Shown: positions 1-5,699 of the stretch, piece by piece
How positions within the stretch are numbered: the stretch's first letter is position 1
Layout: each line of letters starts with the position of its first letter
Made by a program: the position numbers and the translations under genes
Notes under the pieces: generated by a model
Told to the model about the DNA's origin: nothing
Databases searched by the model: none
What the model saw: the letters and a program-made list of their open reading frames with translations, nothing else
Source of the DNA: an uncultured Bacilli bacterium
Lineage (GTDB): Bacteria; Bacillota_I; Bacilli_A; RF39; UBA660
Length of the DNA stretch: 5,699 nucleotides
Direction of reading: 5' to 3'
Assembly (NCBI GenBank): GCA_949746915.1
Contig: CATKEA010000087.1
Location: 1-5,699 of the forward strand

Positions 1-8
1 CAATAATT

Positions 9-42
9 TATAAATTTTTAAAATTACTTTTTAAATTTTATA
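9..42. repeat. AT-only imperfect inverted repeat
   Basis: The two arms (TATAAA...TTTAAAA-like on each side) can pair over about 13 A-T pairs with one internal mismatch, around a short central loop near AGTAA. No run of T follows directly on either strand, so it is not a standard intrinsic terminator. It could be a secondary structure downstream of the minus-strand operon, part of the end of a gene beyond the left edge, or chance in very AT-rich sequence. Confidence 0.2.
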
Positions 43-60
43 ATAATACACAAAAACTAA

Positions 61-96
61 TAAACAAAAAGAACTAATTATTCCATAACTAGTTCT
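61..96 (-). terminator. Intrinsic terminator after the zinc-ribbon gene
   Basis: Read on the minus strand, AGAACTA at 96-90 pairs perfectly with TAGTTCT at 76-70. The stem continues inward through GTTAT/ATAAT (one G-U pair), giving about 12 pairs closed by a three-base GGA loop. TTTTGTTTA follows immediately at 69-61. This is the classic Rho-independent layout. It lies 20 bases past the stop codon of the zinc-ribbon gene. On the plus strand the hairpin is followed by A residues, so it should work only for the leftward operon. Confidence 0.85.
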
Positions 97-115
97 AAAA
101 AAGCAGTATTTATAA

Positions 116-451
116 TTAATATTTCTCGGTACAATGACACTCTGGATTAGTACAAGTGCAATTAGGATTATACCCAGTAGCACATTCATCAGTACAAGTA
201 CATTTCCATCTTTTTAACGTTGGAAATAACTTTTGACAATGTTTTCGCATTTCTTCATTACTCATTCCGGCCTGCGTACCATACTCTGAACAATTTTCTA
301 TATATTCTTCCATCGTAACTTTATCTATAAACTCCCCATTTTCATAACAATATTTACAATAATCATTATTAATACTGCCATCACTATTTGTACCTAATTG
401 CTCGTTAACATTAGTAGGCATACCACAACTTTGACATATTCTATTTTCCAT
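116..451 (-). CDS. Zinc-ribbon protein with cysteine-rich metallothionein-like tail
   Basis: This 111-residue, probably cytosolic protein has two parts. Residues 5-83 match the small putative zinc-ribbon family (Pfam Zn_ribbon_2, PF12674, from memory): CQSCGMP near the N-terminus, a GTNSDGS segment, YCKYCYENGEF, TMEEYIE, and the usual ending LKRWK. Cys6, Cys9, Cys32 and Cys35 would bind one zinc. Family members typically end near LKRWK. Here 28 more residues follow, with seven cysteines (84, 86, 90, 98, 100, 105, 107) and His106, including three CxC pairs, as in metallothioneins. Metal binding or buffering is therefore inferred; the family's molecular role is not known to me. The ATG start is supported by GTGAGG at 460-465, eight bases upstream. 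A 107-base gap separates it from the preceding gene, and no convincing promoter was found there, so readthrough is likely. The terminator at 61-96 follows. Confidence 0.88.
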   Translation of the reverse strand: MENRICQSCGMPTNVNEQLGTNSDGSINNDYCKYCYENGEFIDKVTMEEYIENCSEYGTQAGMSNEEMRKHCQKLFPTLKRWKCTCTDECATGYNPNCTCTNPECHCTEKY

Positions 452-558
452 TTCACAAACCTCACTTCTTAAAAATCAAAAATAAAATTAATACTTAAAC
501 TAACCCACAAAATAAATAATCTTACTTTACAAATTCTATATACACATTATTTATTAAA

Positions 559-822
559 CTATTTAGATTCATCATTTATAAATGGCTCTTTAGAAAAAAT
601 ATAATCATTATTATCTTTCAATAATTCAGATAAAGAACCATCACTAAATAAATCATGACTATCTGCATAATATCCAATAAAATTGGCTATCGATGGATTG
701 TTATCTAATTCATAAATAAAAATTAAATTTGGAAATTGCAAACAATAAAGTCTATCACCATTTGAAAATTGACTATCAGAAATATATTTCTTCAATTCAC
801 TTAAATCAAAACTTTTTTTCAT
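559..822 (-). CDS. Small acidic hypothetical protein
   Basis: I do not recognise this 87-residue protein. It is acidic, with about 15 Asp/Glu against 8 Lys/Arg. It has no signal peptide, membrane segment or cysteine cluster (one Cys, residue 27). The middle (residues 25-38) is hydrophobic and aromatic and reads like two beta strands; helical segments are likely at residues 6-14 and 63-70. It is convincingly a gene: AGGAGGTG at 831-838 sits eight bases before the ATG and is the strongest ribosome binding site in the window. It starts only 29 bases after the stop of the DUF4116-like repeat gene with no room for a promoter, so the two are probably co-transcribed. A small acidic protein encoded straight after a large multidomain one could be a partner, inhibitor or immunity protein, but nothing in the sequence establishes this. 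Confidence 0.75.
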   Translation of the reverse strand: MKKSFDLSELKKYISDSQFSNGDRLYCLQFPNLIFIYELDNNPSIANFIGYYADSHDLFSDGSLSELLKDNNDYIFSKEPFINDESK

Positions 823-851
823 ATTTTAAACACCTCCTTAAATTTTACTAA

Positions 852-2366
852 CTATTTTATCAGTTCAATTATCCTAGAATCCTTCTTTAATCTTGATGAT
901 ATATACTTAACATTTTTAGGATTTTTCATTATAGAATATATGGCTAAATCAATATCATCCCTTAATCTCTTTGATGCATATTGTAAAACACCATCTTTTA
1001 CATCCATAGCTTTTTTTACAAATTCCTTATCATCCTTTAAACGTTCTGATGCATAATATAAAGAATCTTTTTTATATTTCAATGATTTTAAAATTACATC
1101 CTCATCATCTCTTAATCTTTTTGAAGCAGCTTTATATAAAACATCTCTTCTTATCTCCATAAGCTTTAATATAAAATCTTTATCATCTCTTAATCTATCA
1201 CTAATAGAAATTATTTTCTTCTTTTTAGCAAAAGCTAAAATAACCTCAGCATCATCGTCTAATACATTAGGCATACAATCAGCAGTCTCACATTCTAACA
1301 TTTTTAAAACAAAATCACGATTACTTTTTAAATCCACAGAAGCTTCTCGCAAAAAAAGTTGATTTTTACCATATTTTTTTGTAACATCCAAGAAAAAATC
1401 ACTATTATTTCTTAATCTATCTGATATAACACCAATAAATATCGGATTATATTTAATTGCTCTTTCCATAAATATTTCATCATCACGAAATACATCTGGA
1501 ACTAACTTATATAATGGCAAAGGATCACCAATATCAGCTAACCCTAAAATAAACTTTTCATCATTTCTTACAACATCTGAAATAGAAATATAACTTCTAT
1601 ACCCATATTTTAATGCCTGCAATATAATATCAACATCATTTTTTAAATTATCTGATAAAAGCCTAACAAAACCAAGATAATTTTTACTTAACTTAGCTAA
1701 CTCTAACATTAATTCCTTATCATTATTAACTTGTTTACAATATTCTTTATCAGAAATAAATTTATTAAATAGTTTCTCATAACGTCTCTTTTCCTTCTCA
1801 AGATCAACTATCTTATTATCTAAACATGTCACATAATGTTCATCATTCCAATCATCTGCAAAAGGAAAACTATAAGTCAAACTATTATTTTCAAAGAAAC
1901 CAAAACGAGAATCAGTTACCTTAAACTTAAATTTCTTAGCTGACAAATTTGTTAAATCAGCTCTATAAAGAGGATTATCTTCACCCTCTCTAGAAGTATC
2001 TGTTATACATTTACATTTAGTTATTGCACTACTTCCACTTTCAGAATACAAAACAAGTAATTGTGGAATATCATAATTTTCACATATTCCTTCCCAAAAT
2101 GTAGCATACTTTACAACAGGATAACGTAATAAAATAGTCATAGCCTTTTCAATTGAAATATAAGCATCCCTGTTCTTTAAACCTACTATTTTAACTTGTG
2201 AAATACCATCTCTTACTATATCTTTTTTATAATTATACCCCTCAAAAACTTCATCAGCTATTATTTTCTCTATTCTAAAACTTGGCCCCTTAATAGTTAA
2301 ACCATAACAATTCCACCCATCAGCAAAATTTACCACATTATCTCCTACGTTTATTTTTATATCCAT
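852..2366 (-). CDS. DUF4116-like helical repeat protein with unknown N-terminal domain
   Basis: The protein has 504 residues and no signal peptide or membrane segment, so it is probably cytosolic. Residues 1 to about 185 form a strand-rich domain I do not recognise, with many aromatic residues (for example TFWEGICENYD near 89-99). A charged helical linker (about 185-212) leads into a tandem array to the C-terminus. Its units are 23-29 residues, most often 25, with the pattern R-L-[RK]-[DN]-D-x-[DE]-[FV]-[IV]-L-x(11-14)-[AI]-S. This closely resembles DUF4116 (Pfam PF13475, from memory), a repeat common in low-GC bacteria with no established biochemical function. Such arrays probably fold into a helical solenoid for binding other molecules. 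The ATG is supported by AGGAGA at 2372-2377, five bases upstream, and a candidate promoter lies at 2411-2439. The small acidic gene follows 29 bases after the stop. The repeat assignment is firm; any role is unknown. Confidence 0.85.
   Translation of the reverse strand: MDIKINVGDNVVNFADGWNCYGLTIKGPSFRIEKIIADEVFEGYNYKKDIVRDGISQVKIVGLKNRDAYISIEKAMTILLRYPVVKYATFWEGICENYDIPQLLVLYSESGSSAITKCKCITDTSREGEDNPLYRADLTNLSAKKFKFKVTDSRFGFFENNSLTYSFPFADDWNDEHYVTCLDNKIVDLEKEKRRYEKLFNKFISDKEYCKQVNNDKELMLELAKLSKNYLGFVRLLSDNLKNDVDIILQALKYGYRSYISISDVVRNDEKFILGLADIGDPLPLYKLVPDVFRDDEIFMERAIKYNPIFIGVISDRLRNNSDFFLDVTKKYGKNQLFLREASVDLKSNRDFVLKMLECETADCMPNVLDDDAEVILAFAKKKKIISISDRLRDDKDFILKLMEIRRDVLYKAASKRLRDDEDVILKSLKYKKDSLYYASERLKDDKEFVKKAMDVKDGVLQYASKRLRDDIDLAIYSIMKNPKNVKYISSRLKKDSRIIELIK
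855..1730 (-). repeat. Tandem DUF4116-like protein repeats, about 12 units
   Basis: Residues 213-504 of the repeat protein divide into units beginning near residues 213, 242, 267, 294, 319, 347, 370, 393, 419, 444, 469 and 494, the last being partial. Each unit opens with a [RK]-[DN]-D/N-x-[DE] corner and ends in an R-L or similar hydrophobic pair. The last four full units (393-493) are the most alike: three are exactly 25 residues and one is 26, and they share RDDxD and ASxRL. Units further upstream have diverged in length and sequence. At the DNA level the units are only moderately similar, so the array appears old rather than recently amplified. Confidence 0.75.
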
Positions 2367-2410
2367 ACTTTTCTCCTATCAATTTTTTTATTTAACTAGT
2401 CATTACAATA

Positions 2411-2439
2411 CTTATATTTAAAATAATAACAGTACCCAA
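2411..2439 (-). promoter_or_regulatory. Candidate sigma-A promoter for the repeat-protein operon
   Basis: On the minus strand, TTGGGT (2439-2434) and TATAAG (2416-2411) are separated by exactly 17 bases. The -10 box matches TATAAT at five of six positions; the -35 box matches TTGACA only at its TTG. The predicted transcript would start near 2404, leaving a leader of about 38 bases that contains the AGGAGA ribosome binding site. In such AT-rich sequence, chance matches are common. Confidence 0.4.
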
Positions 2440-2473
2440 TTAATAAATACAAATTTCGAAGCTTACTATTACC
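2425..2473 (-). terminator. Possible weak terminator or attenuator hairpin after the helicase gene
   Basis: On the minus strand, GGTAATAGTA (2473-2464) can pair with TACTGTTATT (2434-2425) over ten positions, three of them G-U, around a loop of about 29 bases. ATTTT follows the second arm. It begins four bases after the helicase stop codon, the right place for a terminator, but the long loop and G-U pairs make it weak. It overlaps the -35 box of the candidate promoter, so it may allow partial readthrough into the repeat gene. Confidence 0.2.
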
Positions 2474-2476
2474 ATC

Positions 2477-4528
2477 TTATATAATTTTTAATTTTTTTGC
2501 CTCTTCTAATATATCTTCATTATTCATTTCTAAGCATCTTTCAAAGTCTCCACATGAACCTTTATAAAAATGCGAGACTGTAGCATAATAATCCAACACC
2601 TTATTTCTAATAACTGTTATATCTTCTTTATTATAAAGATTACAATCATCCTCTTTAAATCCTTCGATATTACTTAAACTATTATTATCAATATATAATT
2701 CTTTAAAATTCATAGCTTCCTCCAAGAAAGATGAAATCCTTCTTTCACTAATCTGCGAATATAAATATAAATTCTTTTTAGCCCTTGTAATAGCTACATA
2801 AAATAATTTTCTTTCATCCTCAATATCCCCATCATATTTTCCCTTATTCACTTCAAAATGATGTCCCAAAACATTCCAATATGTTCTACCACCAAAACGT
2901 TTTGCTGGAAATTCCCCACTTTCTAAACCTATTATAAATACATCATTAAATTCTAAGCCTTTTGATTTATGAATAGACATTATTTTTACACTATCACTAA
3001 TCTGAATATTAAAATCATAATATTTATATTGTTCTGCCGCCTCTTCTTCCAAAAATTTTAATACTCCATTAACTCTTGCTGATAATTGAAAATCCTTATA
3101 AATTTCATCATAATCTTCTAAAATTTTATACAAACAATCAACATCGTTTCTTCTAATATCAACATCCACATATTTTTCATTCAAAAAATCTGTCTCTTTA
3201 ATAAAATTTAAAATAATATCAGTAAGTTTAATCACACTTCTATTTCCACCAGTTCTAGCTACTTTTCTTAAATACCTAAAACCAGCATTAATATAATCAC
3301 TATCTATATAATCTTTCCAACAGTTATAGATTTTAGCTTTATCTATATCAGTTAAAATTCTTAAGGTTTCAGAAAAACATTGAAAATAAAGACCTTTAAA
3401 AAAATATTCAGCTGAATTAGTTTCATATGGTATATCATTATCATTAAATATCTTTGTAATATCATTAATATATTTATTTTTTCTAACTAAAATTGCTATA
3501 TCACTATATTTTTCACCATTTAACACTAAATTTTTTATTTTTTTAACAATATCACTATATTCTTCTTCCTTATTAGATAAACAAACGCCCTCAAGAATAG
3601 AATCATTTATATTTGAAGAAAACATCGTCTTATCTAGTCGATTTCTATTATTGCATATTATTGATGAAGCAAAATCAACAATTTTAGATGTTGACCTAAA
3701 ATTTTCCTCTAGTTTAATCTGAACCACATTATCATATCTTTGATTAAAACTAATCATATTATCAGAATTACTTCCTCTAAATCTATAAATAGTTTGATCA
3801 TCATCAGCAACAACACAAATATTAGTTTTCAAATCATAAAACTTTCTAACTATCATTTCCTGTAAATCATCAACATCTTGATATTCATCTACAATTAAGT
3901 ACTTTATATCTAAAAGTCTTTTATTTAATTCATCATTATTATTCATTTGATAAATAGTTTCAAATATAAGAAATTGAAATGTTAAATATTTATCTTTATA
4001 CAATAAATTTTTAAACTTATTAAAGACTTGTAAATTATTATCTTCCCATAAATAGTTGTTATCAAAATCATAAATTAATTTTTCAATACAATTTTCAAAT
4101 AATTTTATATCACTTTCGTAAAAACTTAAACCCAAGTCTCTAACTCCACAAATATCAAAATTTTTTTTAATATACAAATAACTTTTTACTGAATCCAAGA
4201 CTTTAAAATTTTTAAAATCTTTACAATACTCCCTTAAAATTTTTAAACAATATCCATGAATTGTTCCAATATACATTTTATTAATTTGATCAATATCGGA
4301 GTAGTTTTCTTCTATTAATGCCTTCGTTATCCTTTTTTTCATTGACTCAGCAGCTTTTTCAGTAAAAGTAAAAGCAACGATATTCTCAGGTAACGTATCC
4401 GTTTTTTCTAATATATTTACAATTCTTCTAGTTATAACCTCAGTCTTTCCACTACCAGCACAAGCAATTATTTGTAAATTATTATAAATTTCATTTACTG
4501 CAGCATTTTGATTTAAAGTTAATTTCAT
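2477..4528 (-). CDS. UvrD/PcrA-type superfamily 1 DNA helicase
   Basis: This is a complete 683-residue ATP-dependent 3'-to-5' DNA helicase by family, acting on DNA in the cytoplasm. All SF1A motifs are visible: Q motif LNQNAAV (5-11), Walker A ACAGSGKT (22-29), Ia FTFTEKAAESMKKR (53-66), GTIHGYC (88-94), Walker B DEYQD (214-218), III ADDDQTIYRFRGS (241-253), IV LEENFRS (273-279), V SIHKSKGLEF (518-527) and VI VAITRAKK (578-585). A segment of about 30 residues between the GLESGEFP turn and the EDERKLFYV helix precedes motif VI. The last 90 residues show no nuclease motif I can recognise. Slightly shorter than housekeeping PcrA (about 720-740) and differently tailed, it is probably an accessory paralogue; I therefore assign no symbol. 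The start chosen is the ATG in TAATG, overlapping the upstream gene's stop. An ATG three codons earlier abuts the ribosome binding site directly. The partner gene suggests a joint role in DNA repair or phage defence, which is inference. Confidence 0.95.
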   Translation of the reverse strand: MKLTLNQNAAVNEIYNNLQIIACAGSGKTEVITRRIVNILEKTDTLPENIVAFTFTEKAAESMKKRITKALIEENYSDIDQINKMYIGTIHGYCLKILREYCKDFKNFKVLDSVKSYLYIKKNFDICGVRDLGLSFYESDIKLFENCIEKLIYDFDNNYLWEDNNLQVFNKFKNLLYKDKYLTFQFLIFETIYQMNNNDELNKRLLDIKYLIVDEYQDVDDLQEMIVRKFYDLKTNICVVADDDQTIYRFRGSNSDNMISFNQRYDNVVQIKLEENFRSTSKIVDFASSIICNNRNRLDKTMFSSNINDSILEGVCLSNKEEEYSDIVKKIKNLVLNGEKYSDIAILVRKNKYINDITKIFNDNDIPYETNSAEYFFKGLYFQCFSETLRILTDIDKAKIYNCWKDYIDSDYINAGFRYLRKVARTGGNRSVIKLTDIILNFIKETDFLNEKYVDVDIRRNDVDCLYKILEDYDEIYKDFQLSARVNGVLKFLEEEAAEQYKYYDFNIQISDSVKIMSIHKSKGLEFNDVFIIGLESGEFPAKRFGGRTYWNVLGHHFEVNKGKYDGDIEDERKLFYVAITRAKKNLYLYSQISERRISSFLEEAMNFKELYIDNNSLSNIEGFKEDDCNLYNKEDITVIRNKVLDYYATVSHFYKGSCGDFERCLEMNNEDILEEAKKLKII

Positions 4529-5699
4529 TATTTCCATTCCTTTAATGCATTGAATAATTTAATATTATTTAATGCTTTACTTTTAGCATCTATTTCATCA
4601 GTTAAATTAAATTTATCTAATAGAAATTGCCTAGTATTATTCGCCATATCAAATTCTTCACTTACATCTGCTGCAAAATCTAAAATATCTAGAAATTTAT
4701 TATCAATTGTCGATATTTTATTATATCGCAAAGCCCTTATTAAAACCTTTAATTGATTTCCTAAAGCTCCTGTTGAAACTAAAACATGATTCTCTACAAA
4801 ATCTAAAAAAGACTTAACAACAACTAAAACACTATCACTTGTATTTAATATTTCATAATCTATTTTTCTTAACTTAGCTGCACTTTCAATAAATGAGCGA
4901 CCATCCCAAGGCTTAATAAACTTTTCAAATTCACTTACTATTTCACCATCTATAACCTTTATAGCTGCAATTTCATAAATTGCTTTAATACCTTTAATAT
5001 TTTCGACATAATTACACCAAAATGAACAATATGTATTAATATTACTATCTTGACATTCATTAATTTCACCAAAATCAGACTCTTTAACCCTCTTCGATTT
5101 TCCAACACTTAATTGTGCAGATAGATAATTATCATAATTAATTCCTTTTAATTTATAAATATCAGCAATTTGTTTTCTTCTTTCTTCAGTTTGTGGCCAA
5201 TATGGCTTTCCATTTCTATATCTTTCTAATAAATTTCTTAAACGCTCTATCTTTTTAATAATGAAATCTTTTGAACAATTATATAAAATAACTAATGTAT
5301 CAATTTGAGCTTCTATTTTATTCAATAAACACTCACTTGCTTCATAATCACCTATCATCGAAAAATATTCAGCAGCATTATAATACAATTCATAGCTCAA
5401 GTTGTCTTGATCTAAAATCTGCTTATACCATTCTAAAGGCTTTATATAATCGTTTCTAAAGTAAAAGCTTAATAAATTATACAAAACATATTGAGTATTT
5501 AAATCACAAAAATTACTTTTATTTATATATTCTATCGCACTAAGTTCAAACGCAGAATCATTAGTCATTTTTAACAACATACATACAAAATATTCTTTTT
5601 GACGACCTTCATAATAATTCAATAATTTAGCTAAACATTCACAACGCTCTTCATAAGTAGAGTTTTCTAAAAAGTCTTTTAAATTAGTATTAGAATTTA
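4528..5699 (-). CDS. TPR-like protein with degenerate DnaQ-type exonuclease fold, partial at 5' end
   Basis: The reading frame is open to the window edge, so the start lies outside; 389 residues are visible. An internal TTG at 5622-5620 has no ribosome binding site and is unlikely to be the start. Visible residues 1 to about 190 are helical, with a TPR-like unit around 102-130, then a basic linker containing KPYWPQTEERRKQ. Residues about 222-382 follow the DnaQ/DEDDh exonuclease fold closely: YEIAAIKVIDGEIVSEFEKF, then IKP, then SFLDFVENHVLV, then a final helix near KALNNIKLFNAL. Yet the catalytic positions are changed: the Asp and Glu of DxE are Trp227 and Asn229, the second-motif Asp is Asn314, and the final His and Asp are Ile369 and Lys374. 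It should therefore lack nuclease activity and may instead bind DNA or the helicase. Its stop overlaps the helicase start, so the two proteins are probably made together. The fold call is confident; the role is unknown. Confidence 0.75.
   Translation of the reverse strand, partial: NSNTNLKDFLENSTYEERCECLAKLLNYYEGRQKEYFVCMLLKMTNDSAFELSAIEYINKSNFCDLNTQYVLYNLLSFYFRNDYIKPLEWYKQILDQDNLSYELYYNAAEYFSMIGDYEASECLLNKIEAQIDTLVILYNCSKDFIIKKIERLRNLLERYRNGKPYWPQTEERRKQIADIYKLKGINYDNYLSAQLSVGKSKRVKESDFGEINECQDSNINTYCSFWCNYVENIKGIKAIYEIAAIKVIDGEIVSEFEKFIKPWDGRSFIESAAKLRKIDYEILNTSDSVLVVVKSFLDFVENHVLVSTGALGNQLKVLIRALRYNKISTIDNKFLDILDFAADVSEEFDMANNTRQFLLDKFNLTDEIDAKSKALNNIKLFNALKEWK
4538..4543 (-). promoter_or_regulatory. 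Ribosome binding site that decides the helicase start
   Basis: AAAGGA lies inside the last codons of the upstream gene, nine bases before the ATG at 4528-4526. That is an ideal distance. The other in-frame ATG (4537-4535) begins immediately after this sequence with no spacer and could not be served by it. The chosen ATG shares its A with the upstream TAA, giving a TAATG junction typical of translational coupling by ribosome re-initiation. Confidence 0.7.

Noticed and set aside
511..555. Inverted repeat AATAAATAAT/ATTATTTATT as a terminator after the small acidic gene
   Set aside because: The ten pairs are all A-T around a 25-base loop, and only TTG follows, so stable hairpin formation and termination are unlikely.
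452..558. Promoter candidates before the zinc-ribbon gene (TAGTTT-17-TAGAAT and TTGTGG-17-TTTTAT on the minus strand)
   Set aside because: Each has a poor -35 box or poor -10 box, and matches of this quality arise by chance in AT-rich DNA. A promoter here is possible but not supported.
855..1730. Direct DNA repeats or a CRISPR-like array
   Set aside because: The periodicity of about 75 bases comes from in-frame protein repeats with diverged DNA; there are no identical repeats with unique spacers.
2477..4528. Helicase as Gabija GajB or as housekeeping PcrA
   Set aside because: The neighbour is not an OLD-family nuclease with TOPRIM residues, as Gabija would need. The protein also lacks the usual PcrA context of an adjacent DNA ligase gene ligA. 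A generic UvrD-like call is all that is supported.
4529..4537. Helicase start at the earlier ATG (4537-4535), giving 686 residues
   Set aside because: The AAAGGA site directly abuts this ATG with no spacer, whereas it is nine bases from the ATG in the TAATG overlap.
4550..4756. A 68-codon plus-strand open frame
   Set aside because: It lies wholly inside and antisense to the conserved DnaQ-fold coding region, has no ribosome binding site of note, and its Leu/Ser/Ile-rich product reads like an antisense shadow.

Overview
The window is very AT-rich and uses the standard bacterial code: TGG encodes Trp and genes end in TAA or TAG. Ribosome binding sites are strong AGGAGG-type sequences, and codons lean heavily to A/T. 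This suggests a low-GC Firmicute, most likely Clostridium or a close relative. The assignment is inferred from composition and protein families, not from a marker gene. All five genes lie on the minus strand, so they read from right to left, and no stretch over 300 bases lacks a gene.

In transcription order, the right edge holds a gene cut by the window (4528-5699). It encodes an N-terminal helical, TPR-like region followed by a DnaQ/DEDDh-type exonuclease fold whose expected catalytic residues all appear replaced. Its stop codon overlaps, as TAATG, the start of a complete UvrD/PcrA-type superfamily 1 helicase (2477-4528) with all the signature motifs. The two look translationally coupled and probably work together on DNA. 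About 110 bases follow, with a plausible promoter and a weak hairpin.

Next is a 504-residue protein (852-2366) with an unrecognised N-terminal half and a C-terminal array of about twelve DUF4116-like helical repeats. After 29 bases comes a small acidic protein of unknown function (559-822) with a near-perfect ribosome binding site; these two probably form an operon. After another 107 bases is a short zinc-ribbon protein (116-451) with an unusual cysteine-rich, metallothionein-like tail. A clear intrinsic terminator (61-96) closes the run.

The least ordinary feature is the coupled pair of apparently inactive exonuclease fold and UvrD-like helicase, which could be a DNA repair or anti-phage module; that function is inference. 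The zinc-ribbon/metallothionein-like fusion and the repeat protein with its small acidic partner are secondary points of interest.
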